17,117 nucleotides of DNA from Lentisphaeria bacterium (GTDB taxonomy: Bacteria; Verrucomicrobiota; Lentisphaeria; Oligosphaerales; Oligosphaeraceae): NCBI GenBank assembly GCA_016303095.1, contig JAEDMH010000043.1, forward strand, positions 1 through 17,117. Direction: 5' to 3'. The notes below the pieces were generated by a model. The model ran no database searches. It was given only the letters and a program-made list of their open reading frames with translations, and was not told where the DNA came from. A program made the position numbers and the translations under genes. Every line of letters starts with the position of its first letter. Positions within the stretch are counted from its first letter, which is position 1. This document shows positions 6,989 to 13,614 of this stretch, piece after piece.

Positions 6989-7033
6989 CCTTTCCGGGGG
7001 GACGGAGGACGACAGGAAAGCCCGGAAAGGAGG
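6989..7033 (+). promoter_or_regulatory. Long-range stem sequestering a strong Shine-Dalgarno sequence
   Basis: CCTTTCCGGG (6989-6998) is exactly complementary to CCCGGAAAGG (7021-7030), giving a perfect 10-bp stem with a 22-base loop. The right arm contains the first five bases of AAAGGAGG (7026-7033), a near-ideal Shine-Dalgarno sequence. A second copy of GGAAAG (7015-7020) inside the loop can compete for the same CTTTCC, so two mutually exclusive pairings exist. This is the arrangement expected of a translational switch, but the assigned proS start is 90 bases downstream, and the in-frame codons near the Shine-Dalgarno are not canonical starts. Confidence 0.5.
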
Positions 7034-7052
7034 AATATATTGGCAGGCGTGT

Positions 7053-7072
7053 TGCGTGCGCGTACGCACGCA
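7053..7072 (+). promoter_or_regulatory. 8-bp tetraloop hairpin before proS
   Basis: TGCGTGCG (7053-7060) pairs perfectly with CGCACGCA (7065-7072) around a CGTA loop. It lies between the strong Shine-Dalgarno at 7026-7033 and the proS start at 7123 and touches an in-frame ATG at 7072. A C/T-rich stretch follows, but no uninterrupted T run, so a terminator is unlikely. Confidence 0.5.
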
Positions 7073-7122
7073 TGCCCCTTTCCCTTGTCTTTTGGTTCCT
7101 TCAGCCCCCTTTTTCCCTGCCC

Positions 7123-8868
7123 ATGCGACTCTCCCAAATGCTCGGACAGCGTCTCCGGGAAGCTCCCCGGGACGCCCAGACCACCAGCCATAAGTTCCTG
7201 GCCCGCGGCGGATACTGTCTGCCGGTGTCTGCCGGCATCTTCACCCTCCTCCCCCTGGGATTGCGCATCACCCGGAAGATCGAGGCCATCATCCGGGAGG
7301 AGATGGACGCCATTGGCGGACAGGAGATGCTCATGCCCGTGGCCCTTTCCGCCGAACTTTGGCAGCAGAGCGGCCGTTGGGAGAGCGTGGGGGCGGAGCT
7401 GCTTCGCTTCAAGGATCGGAACGGGAAGGACATGATGCTGGGCATGACCCACGAGGAGGCCTGCGTCCATGCCGTCCGCTCCAGCGTCAGCAGCTACAAG
7501 CAACTGCCCCTCATGGTCTATCAGATTCAGACCAAATACCGGGACGAGGCCCGGCCCCGGGCGGGGCTCATCCGCACCCGGGAGTTCACCATGAAGGACG
7601 CCTACAGCTTCCACACCTCCCAGGAGGATCTGGAGCAATACTACCAGGTCTGCCACAAGGCCTACACCCGCATCTTCCAGCGCATCGGATTCCGGGAGTT
7701 CATCAGCATCCAGGCGGACTCCGGCATCTTCGGCGGCAACCGCTCCGACGAGTTCATGGCCATCGCCGACTGCGGGGAGGACACCCTCTTCGTCTCCCCC
7801 AACGGCAACTACCAGGCCAACCGGGAAGTGGCCTGCGCCGCCCTCCAGTATCACCAGGAGGAGCCCCTCCCCTTGGAAAAGGTGGCCACTCCCCACGCCA
7901 AAACCATCGCCGAAGTGGCGGATTTCCTGGGGGTGGACGCCGCCCACACCTGCAAGGCCGTCTTCTACCGGGATTCCCAGGGCAAGCTGGTCTTCGTCAA
8001 CATCCGGGGCGACTTGGAAGTCAACGAAACCAAGCTGGCCAAAGTGGTGAAGGACTCCAACCTGGCCTTCGCCAACGACGAACTCATCCGGGAGGCGGGA
8101 GCCGTCCCCGGATACGCCTCCCTCTACGGCCTGGATCTCTCCTCCATCCGGGTGGTGGTGGATCCTTCCGTCATCCACTCCCCCAATCTGGTGGTGGGGG
8201 CGAACCAGGAGGAGTTCCACTATCGGAACTTCAACTACGCAAGAGACTTGGCCGACACCAGCAACGTGACGGTGGCGGACATCGCCTGCGTCCGGGACGG
8301 GGATCCCTCCCCCGTGGACGGCGCTCCCCTCAAGCTCCTCCACGGCATTGAGATCGGCAACATCTTCCAGCTGGGCACCAAATACTCCCAGCCCATGGGA
8401 TGCCTCTTCCTGGATGCCGATGGCAAGGCCAAGCCCATGATCATGGGATGCTACGGCATTGGCGTGGGGCGCTCCATGGCCGCCATTGTGGAACAGCACC
8501 ATGACGACTACGGCCCCATCTGGCCCATGTCCATCGCTCCCTACCAGGTGCACATCATCGGCTTGAAATACAACGAGGATGCCGTGCGGGAGGCCTGCGA
8601 GTCCCTCTATGGGGAGTTGGAGAAGGCGGGCGTGGAGGTGTTGCTGGACGACCGGGGGGAGAAGGCGGGCAGCGCCTTTGCCGACGCCGACCTCCTGGGA
8701 ATTCCCCTCCGGGTGGTGATCTCCCCCAAGACCCTGGCCGCCGGCCAGGTGGAGTTCAAGCACCGGGACTGGGGCAAGGATTGCCAGATGAAGCCCTTGG
8801 AAGGCCTGGTCTCCTTCCTCCAGGAAGAAATTCGCAGCGCCCTGGCGGCCCTGCGGGATCCCCAGTAG
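7123..8868 (+). CDS. proS: Prolyl-tRNA synthetase, bacterial type with editing domain
   Basis: ProS attaches proline to tRNA-Pro; this bacterial form also hydrolyses Ala-tRNA-Pro through an inserted YbaK-like domain. From the ATG at 7123 it has 581 residues, close to the E. coli enzyme (572). Seen: MRLSQML start matching the family N terminus, class II motif regions MPVALSAELWQQSGRW and GMTHEE (107-112), motif 2 RTREFTMKDAYSFH (151-164), the inserted editing domain at roughly 245-390 (FVNIRGDLEVNETKL), then GIEIGNIFQLGTKYS, motif 3 GCYGIGVGRS near 442-451, and the C-terminal anticodon-binding domain (about 470-575, VLLDDRGEKAG). The frame stays open upstream to 6937, and an ATG at 7072 would add 17 hydrophobic residues absent from the family. 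Neither ATG has a properly spaced ribosome binding site. It heads a likely transcript running to dapB. Confidence 0.96.
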   Translation: MRLSQMLGQRLREAPRDAQTTSHKFLARGGYCLPVSAGIFTLLPLGLRITRKIEAIIREEMDAIGGQEMLMPVALSAELWQQSGRWESVGAELLRFKDRNGKDMMLGMTHEEACVHAVRSSVSSYKQLPLMVYQIQTKYRDEARPRAGLIRTREFTMKDAYSFHTSQEDLEQYYQVCHKAYTRIFQRIGFREFISIQADSGIFGGNRSDEFMAIADCGEDTLFVSPNGNYQANREVACAALQYHQEEPLPLEKVATPHAKTIAEVADFLGVDAAHTCKAVFYRDSQGKLVFVNIRGDLEVNETKLAKVVKDSNLAFANDELIREAGAVPGYASLYGLDLSSIRVVVDPSVIHSPNLVVGANQEEFHYRNFNYARDLADTSNVTVADIACVRDGDPSPVDGAPLKLLHGIEIGNIFQLGTKYSQPMGCLFLDADGKAKPMIMGCYGIGVGRSMAAIVEQHHDDYGPIWPMSIAPYQVHIIGLKYNEDAVREACESLYGELEKAGVEVLLDDRGEKAGSAFADADLLGIPLRVVISPKTLAAGQVEFKHRDWGKDCQMKPLEGLVSFLQEEIRSALAALRDPQ

Positions 8869-8895
8869 TCCATCTCGTCTCAGGAGAACGCAACC

Positions 8896-9690
8896 ATGCC
8901 CATCTGTCGCATCTACGACTCATCGGGAAAAGAACTGGCGCAGTGCAGCACCACTGCGTTCTCCCCCTATGCCAAAATCACCTTCGGCCGCTCCTCCCAA
9001 TGTGACATCTGCCTGAAGACCGTGGCGGAAACCAGCATCTCCCGCACCCACTTCTACATCCAGGAGGCCCTGGGAGGCCAATGGAGCATCTATGACAACG
9101 GCTCCCGGGCCGGACTCTTCCAGGATGCCAAGAAAGTGAAAAGCGCCCTTCTGGTGGACGGCGTTGTCCTCCGCTTCGGAGGACTCTTCTTCGCCTTCGG
9201 AGAAAAGGGCGTCCCCTCCCATTTCCAGCTCAAATGGCAGGGAAGCGACGGACGGGAGCACACGGGCACCCTCTGGGAGGGCACCAACTCCGTGGGCGCC
9301 TCCCGGGACAACTATGTCACGGTGCGGGAAGGGAACATCTCCCGCTTCCACGCCCACGTCACCATCCGGGGAAAGTCCGCCTTTTTGGAATCCGTGAACT
9401 CCATCTTGGATACCGAGGTGAATGGAGAGCGCATTGACGGGGCGGTGGAGCTCCATCCTGGGGACACCATCTCCCTGGCGGGATATCCCATCCAGCTGGA
9501 GTATCTGGACATTGCGGAGAAGCGGTCCCCCCTCCTCCTCTCCCCCCAGGAAGTCTCCTTCTTCAACCAGCGGATGCAAAAGACCCGGAACACGGCGAAG
9601 ATCGTGGCCTGCTGCCTGCTGGGAACGGCGATTCTCTGCCTGGTGGCCCTGGGGCTCATGGCCATGAAGTGGCTCCCCGGCGCCCCATGA
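8896..9690 (+). CDS. Tandem FHA-domain protein with C-terminal membrane anchor
   Basis: A 264-residue protein with two forkhead-associated (FHA) domains, modules that bind phosphothreonine. FHA1 (about 27-103): GRSSQCDI (31-38), SISRTH (47-52), DNGS (67-70). FHA2 (about 130-204): GASRDNYVTV (134-143), ISRFHAHV (148-155), NGERIDG (176-182). FHA1 keeps the usual phosphate-contacting Arg, Ser and Asn; in FHA2 the Gly-Arg-Ser motif is Gly-Ala-Ser, so the Arg is missing. A linker and one transmembrane helix (about 234-256) end eight residues before the C terminus, with Arg/Lys before it (QKTRNTAK), so the FHA domains should face the cytoplasm. AGGAG lies 9 bases before the ATG. It is between proS and mgtE (27 and 48 bases). 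No Ser/Thr kinase or phosphatase is visible here, so the partner is unknown. Confidence 0.92.
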   Translation: MPICRIYDSSGKELAQCSTTAFSPYAKITFGRSSQCDICLKTVAETSISRTHFYIQEALGGQWSIYDNGSRAGLFQDAKKVKSALLVDGVVLRFGGLFFAFGEKGVPSHFQLKWQGSDGREHTGTLWEGTNSVGASRDNYVTVREGNISRFHAHVTIRGKSAFLESVNSILDTEVNGERIDGAVELHPGDTISLAGYPIQLEYLDIAEKRSPLLLSPQEVSFFNQRMQKTRNTAKIVACCLLGTAILCLVALGLMAMKWLPGAP

Positions 9691-9738
9691 CGCGTCTCTC
9701 CTCGCCCACGCCGTAACGTTCAAGAAGAGGACGCCCCC

Positions 9739-11100
9739 ATGCCCAAGCTTGAAGAACTCCTCGCCCAGGGAAACCTGGCGGAACTCCAGAAAAACCTGCG
9801 GGAGATGAACCCGGTGGACATCGCCAACGAGATGGGCGAGATGGACACCGCGGACATGATCCGAGTCTTCCGGCTCATGCACAAGGATCTGGCCGCCGAG
9901 GTCTTCGCCTACCTGGACGCCAACGACCACAACACCATTGCCCGGCAGCTCACCTCCGAGGAAGCCCGCCTCCTGGTGGAGGAGATGTATCTGGACGACG
10001 CCGTGGACTTTCTGGACGAGCTGCCCAGCGACATGGTGCGCAACATCCTGGCCAAGGCCGATCCCGAAACCCGGAAGCTCATCAACGTCTTCCTCAAATA
10101 TCCCGACAACTCCGCCGGCAGCCTCATGACCGTGGAGTTCGTCCGGCTCTTTGAGAGCCAGACCTGCCGGGAGGCCATCGCCTACGTCAGAACCTCCGGC
10201 ATCGAAAAGGAGACCATCTACACCTGCTATGTGGTGGATGCCGCCACCCACCTCACCGGCATCGTCTCCCTCCGGGAGATCCTCACCAGCAAGGATGACA
10301 CCCTCATCCGGGACATCATGAACCGGGACTTTGTCTACGCCACCACCACCCAGGACCAGGAGCTGGTGGTCCAGGACTTCCGGAAATACGACCTCATCGC
10401 CATGCCGGTGCTGGACTTGGAATCCCGCATTGTGGGCATCATCACCGTGGATGACATCATGGATGTGATGGAGGATGAGCAGACGGAGGACTTGGAGCGT
10501 CTGGCGGGTATGCAGCACGCGGAGAAGGGGTATTTGGACTCCACCGTGTGGGAGCTGGCCAAGAACCGTCTTCTCTGGCTGCTCATCCTCATGGTCTCCG
10601 CCACCCTCACCGCCAGTCTCATCAACCGATACAACAAGCTTTTGGAGACCATGGTGGTGCTCACCGCCTTCATCCCCATGCTCATGGACACGGGGGGCAA
10701 CTCTGGCAACCAGGCCTCCACCCTCATGGTGCGGGGACTGGCTACGGGAGAGGTCACTTTCCGGGACTGGGGGAAGGTCCTTGGGAAGGAGCTGCGGGTG
10801 GGGCTGCTGTGCGCCTTCATCCTCGCCTCCATCAACTTCCTCCGCATCGCCATCTTCCATCAAGCCGTGTGGACGGTCAATCTGGTGGTGAACCTGACCC
10901 TCTTCTTCACCGTGGTGGTGGCCAAGGTCCTGGGCTCCAGCCTCCCCATCGCCGCCAAAATGGCCCGGCTGGATCCCGCCCTCATGGCCAGCCCCATCCT
11001 CACCACCATGGTGGACCTCTTCACCCTCCTCATCTACTTCCGCATCGCCACCCATCTCCTCCCGCTCCTGGGATTCCAGCCCGTCACCCCAGGCCCCTAA
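9739..11100 (+). CDS. mgtE: Magnesium channel/transporter MgtE
   Basis: MgtE is a homodimeric inner-membrane Mg2+ channel gated by cytosolic Mg2+. The 453-residue protein has all parts: an N domain of helical repeats (about 1-125), two CBS domains (about 130-255, ending VDDIMDVMEDEQTEDLERLAG), a plug helix, and five membrane helices from about 275. The selectivity signature PMLMDTGGNSGNQASTLMVRG is present, as is LDPALMASPILTTMVD with Asp412 and Asp426, the latter matching the conserved pore Asp of the family. The start is preceded by AGAGGA about 8 bases upstream. Its stop overlaps the pyrC start by one base (TAATG at 11098-11102), so translation of the two is coupled. There is no M-box or other Mg2+ riboswitch in the 48-base gap before it; gating is expected at protein level. 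Confidence 0.96.
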   Translation: MPKLEELLAQGNLAELQKNLREMNPVDIANEMGEMDTADMIRVFRLMHKDLAAEVFAYLDANDHNTIARQLTSEEARLLVEEMYLDDAVDFLDELPSDMVRNILAKADPETRKLINVFLKYPDNSAGSLMTVEFVRLFESQTCREAIAYVRTSGIEKETIYTCYVVDAATHLTGIVSLREILTSKDDTLIRDIMNRDFVYATTTQDQELVVQDFRKYDLIAMPVLDLESRIVGIITVDDIMDVMEDEQTEDLERLAGMQHAEKGYLDSTVWELAKNRLLWLLILMVSATLTASLINRYNKLLETMVVLTAFIPMLMDTGGNSGNQASTLMVRGLATGEVTFRDWGKVLGKELRVGLLCAFILASINFLRIAIFHQAVWTVNLVVNLTLFFTVVVAKVLGSSLPIAAKMARLDPALMASPILTTMVDLFTLLIYFRIATHLLPLLGFQPVTPGP

Positions 11101-12110
11101 TGCTCACCGTCCCCGCCTTTCTTGACCTGCACGTCCACCTGCGAGAGCCTGGGCAGACCCACAAGGGAGACATCGCCCACGAGACCCGGGCGGCCGTCGC
11201 CGGGGGGTTCCAGACCCTCCTGGCCATGCCCAACACCCTCCCTCCCCCCGACTCCCCGGAACGCTTCCAGCAAATCCAGGCCTTGCTGGAACAAAAGGCC
11301 GTCTGCCAGGTCTTTTCCTGCGCCTGCATGACGGAGGGACGGGAGGGAAAGCGTCCCGCCCCCATTTTAGCCCTGCGGGAGGCGGGGGCCATTGCCTTTT
11401 CCGACGACGGCTCCACCACCCAGGACACGGGAGTGATGCGGGAGGTGGCCTATCAAGCCGCCCAGGTCCACGCCCCTCTGGTGGATCACTGCGAGGACGG
11501 CCCCTCTTCCCGCCAAGGAGAGATCCGCATGGTGGAGCGGGACATTTTGCTGGCCCAGGAGACGGGCGCTCACTTTCATCTTCAGCATCTTTCCGCCCGG
11601 GAAGCGGTGGAGTTGCTGCGGCAAGCCCGGCGGGACGGGCTGCCCGTCACCGGAGAAGCCACCCCCCACCATTTGGCCCTCACCTCCCGGGCCCTGGAGA
11701 CCTGGGGCGCCAACGCCAAGATGGCGCCTCCTTTGCGGGAGGAGGAAGATCGGATGGCTCTTGTGCAGGGAGTGGCCGAGGGGGTCATCACCGTCATTGC
11801 CACGGATCACGCCCCCCATGCCCCCCAGGAGAAGGCCCTTCCCTTTGCCCAGGCCCCCAACGGCATCCTGGGCCTGGAATCCGCCTTCTCCGTCTGCAAC
11901 CGGGTGCTGGTGAAAAGCGGCATCATGCCTCTGGAAGCCCTCCTGGAGCGGCTCACCACCGGCCCCGCCCAGGTTTTGGGCATCCCGCTCCCCCAAATAA
12001 CCATTCGCCTGGAGCCCGAGGGCGACTATCCCATTCCGCTCCCCCAGCACTCCTTCGCCCAAAACTCCCCCTGGACCGGCTTCCTCGGATGGGGACGCAT
12101 CCTCCCCTAG
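11100..12110 (+). CDS. pyrC: Dihydroorotase, class I barrel without the beta-sandwich segments
   Basis: Dihydroorotase closes N-carbamoyl-aspartate to dihydroorotate, the third step of pyrimidine synthesis. The 336-residue sequence is class I-like, not E. coli-like. Metal and catalytic residues are present: HVH (His11, His13), AFSDDG with bridging Asp102, HCED (His130), LQHLS (His163) and ATDHAPH (Asp236). Also seen are LREPGQTHK, GANAKMAPPLR and GILGLE. Class I enzymes normally have about 420-450 residues: a beta-sandwich made of roughly the first 50 and last 40 residues flanks the barrel. Here the protein starts directly at the strand leading to HVH and stops just after the region usually followed by the final strands. 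The His130-His163 segment is also about 20 residues shorter than usual. The ATG overlaps the mgtE stop (TAATG). The frame is open upstream inside mgtE, but that part has no family likeness. Confidence 0.87.
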   Translation: MLTVPAFLDLHVHLREPGQTHKGDIAHETRAAVAGGFQTLLAMPNTLPPPDSPERFQQIQALLEQKAVCQVFSCACMTEGREGKRPAPILALREAGAIAFSDDGSTTQDTGVMREVAYQAAQVHAPLVDHCEDGPSSRQGEIRMVERDILLAQETGAHFHLQHLSAREAVELLRQARRDGLPVTGEATPHHLALTSRALETWGANAKMAPPLREEEDRMALVQGVAEGVITVIATDHAPHAPQEKALPFAQAPNGILGLESAFSVCNRVLVKSGIMPLEALLERLTTGPAQVLGIPLPQITIRLEPEGDYPIPLPQHSFAQNSPWTGFLGWGRILP

Positions 12111-12184
12111 GAGAACGCGATTCCTCTCCCCGCCCCCCCCCTTTCCTCATTCCCATCCACCCATAACGCCTGAAATCTCTCATC

Positions 12185-13552
12185 ATGGCCAACGAAGAAA
12201 CCGCCCCCAAGGCAACCGCCCCCTCCTCCACCGAGTTCATGAATAAACTCACCTCTCTCTGCAAACGGAGAGGCATCATCTTCCAAAGCTCCGAAATCTA
12301 TGGCGGCTTCAACGGATTCTGGGACTACGGCCCCAATGGCGCCCCCCTGAAACGCTCCGTGGAACGGGCCTGGTGGAAATACATGATCGAAGACCGGGAC
12401 AATGTGGTGGGGCTGGACTCCACCATCATCTGCCACCCCGAAATCTGGAAGGCCTCCGGCCACGTGAGCCACTTCTCCGACCAGATGACCGACTGCCGGG
12501 ACTGCAAGAAGCGCTGGCGGGTGGATCAGCTTCCCGTCCCCGGGGAATGCCCTGCCTGCGGCAGCCACAATCTTACGGAGCCCCGGGATTTCAATCTCAT
12601 GATGCAGACCTACGTGGGGCCTGTCTTTGACGAAGATCACAAGGCCTATCTCCGGGCCGAGTCCTGCCAGCCCATCTTCGTGGACTTCAACACCATCCGG
12701 GTGGCCACCCGGAAACAGCTCCCCTTCGGCATCGCCCAGACCGGAAAGGCCTTCCGCAACGAAATCAATCCCCGGAACTTCACCTTCCGCTCCCGGGAGT
12801 TCATGCAGATGGAAATGGAGTTCTTCTGCGACGACCACGATTCCCTGGACTGGTTCGACTACTGGATGAAGGAACGCTGGAACTTCTACACCCAAATCCT
12901 CCGCATTCCCGAGGAAAAACTCCGCTGGCACTGGCACGACAAGCTGGCCCACTACGCCAAGAAGGCCGTGGACATCGAGTATCTCTTCCCCTTCGGATGG
13001 GATGAAATCGAGGGCATCCACCATCGGGGCACCTGGGACATGTCCCAGCACGCCGCCTTCTCCGGAGACAAGCCCGCCTGCACCATCTACAATCCCGAGA
13101 CCAAGGAATCCTACTTCCCCACTGTGGTGGAAACCTCCTGCGGACTGGACCGCATCTGCCTGATGCTGCTCTGCAACGCCTACGAGGAGGACACCGCCGC
13201 CACCAAGAAGGCGGATCGGGAAGAGGATCTGCGGGTGGTGATGCACCTGCCTGCCCTGGTGGCTCCCGTCCAGGCCGCCGTCCTGCCTCTCTCCAAAAAG
13301 CTGGAAGGGCCCGCCCGGGAACTCCTGGCCACCCTCCGGAAGAACGACATCCGCAGCGACTACGACGACTCCGGCTCCATCGGCAAGCGCTACCGCCGGC
13401 AGGACGAAATCGGCACGCCCTTCTGCGTGACCTACGACTTCGATTCCGAGAATGACCACGCGGTCACCGTCCGGGATCGGGATTCCATGCAGCAGGAGCG
13501 CATTCCTGTGGCCGACCTGTCCGCCTATCTCTTCCGCCGCATCCACGCCTGA
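12185..13552 (+). CDS. glyQS: Glycyl-tRNA synthetase, single-chain homodimeric type
   Basis: Charges tRNA-Gly with glycine. This is the alpha2 type shared with archaea, eukaryotes and some bacteria, not the alpha2-beta2 GlyQ/GlyS type. The 455 residues show LTSLCKRRGIIFQSSEIYGG (22-41) and GFWDYGPNG (44-52), a zinc-ribbon pair CRDC (104-107) and CPAC (122-125), class II motif 2 FRNEINPRNFTFRSREF (190-206), MQMEMEFF (207-214), EGIHHRGTWDMSQH (276-289), motif 3 TVVETSCGLDRI (313-324), and a C-terminal anticodon-binding domain (about 350-455). The N terminus carries an 18-residue Ala/Thr/Pro-rich extension before MNKL; the second ATG at 12239 is an alternative start. Neither has a Shine-Dalgarno sequence. 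The 74-base gap after pyrC includes a C9 run. It lies in the same apparent transcript as proS. Confidence 0.95.
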   Translation: MANEETAPKATAPSSTEFMNKLTSLCKRRGIIFQSSEIYGGFNGFWDYGPNGAPLKRSVERAWWKYMIEDRDNVVGLDSTIICHPEIWKASGHVSHFSDQMTDCRDCKKRWRVDQLPVPGECPACGSHNLTEPRDFNLMMQTYVGPVFDEDHKAYLRAESCQPIFVDFNTIRVATRKQLPFGIAQTGKAFRNEINPRNFTFRSREFMQMEMEFFCDDHDSLDWFDYWMKERWNFYTQILRIPEEKLRWHWHDKLAHYAKKAVDIEYLFPFGWDEIEGIHHRGTWDMSQHAAFSGDKPACTIYNPETKESYFPTVVETSCGLDRICLMLLCNAYEEDTAATKKADREEDLRVVMHLPALVAPVQAAVLPLSKKLEGPARELLATLRKNDIRSDYDDSGSIGKRYRRQDEIGTPFCVTYDFDSENDHAVTVRDRDSMQQERIPVADLSAYLFRRIHA

Positions 13553-13614
13553 AGAGCCTGCCCACGCCATCCCCTATCGGCTTCCTCTCCCGCTCCATCA
13601 TCTCCTATCCCCCC

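Larger units (their letters stand above)
6816..7122 (+). other. Structured untranslated region between upp and proS
   Basis: A 307-base gap with no supported gene. It contains a 9-bp hairpin (6888-6911), a 5-bp hairpin CCCGA/TCGGG (6912-6931), a C8 run (6964-6971), a perfect 10-bp long-range stem that covers part of a strong Shine-Dalgarno sequence (6989-7033), an 8-bp tetraloop hairpin (7053-7072), and finally about 45 bases of mostly C and T leading to the proS ATG. I see no T-box specifier or GGTGG-type antiterminator motif and no T-run terminator. Chance open frames on both strands cross the region. Confidence 0.7.

Noticed and set aside
6816..7122. T-box riboswitch ahead of proS
   Set aside because: The conserved T-box sequence and a downstream T-run terminator are absent; the structure present is different.
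9691..9738. Mg2+ riboswitch before mgtE
   Set aside because: The gap is only 48 bases and shows no structured element of sufficient size.
6664..11055. Very long open frames on the minus strand opposite proS, the FHA gene and mgtE (about 700 codons each)
   Set aside because: They mirror well-identified plus-strand genes with strong third-position GC bias. Their translations are His/Gly/Val/Asp-rich without domains, which is the usual antisense shadow.
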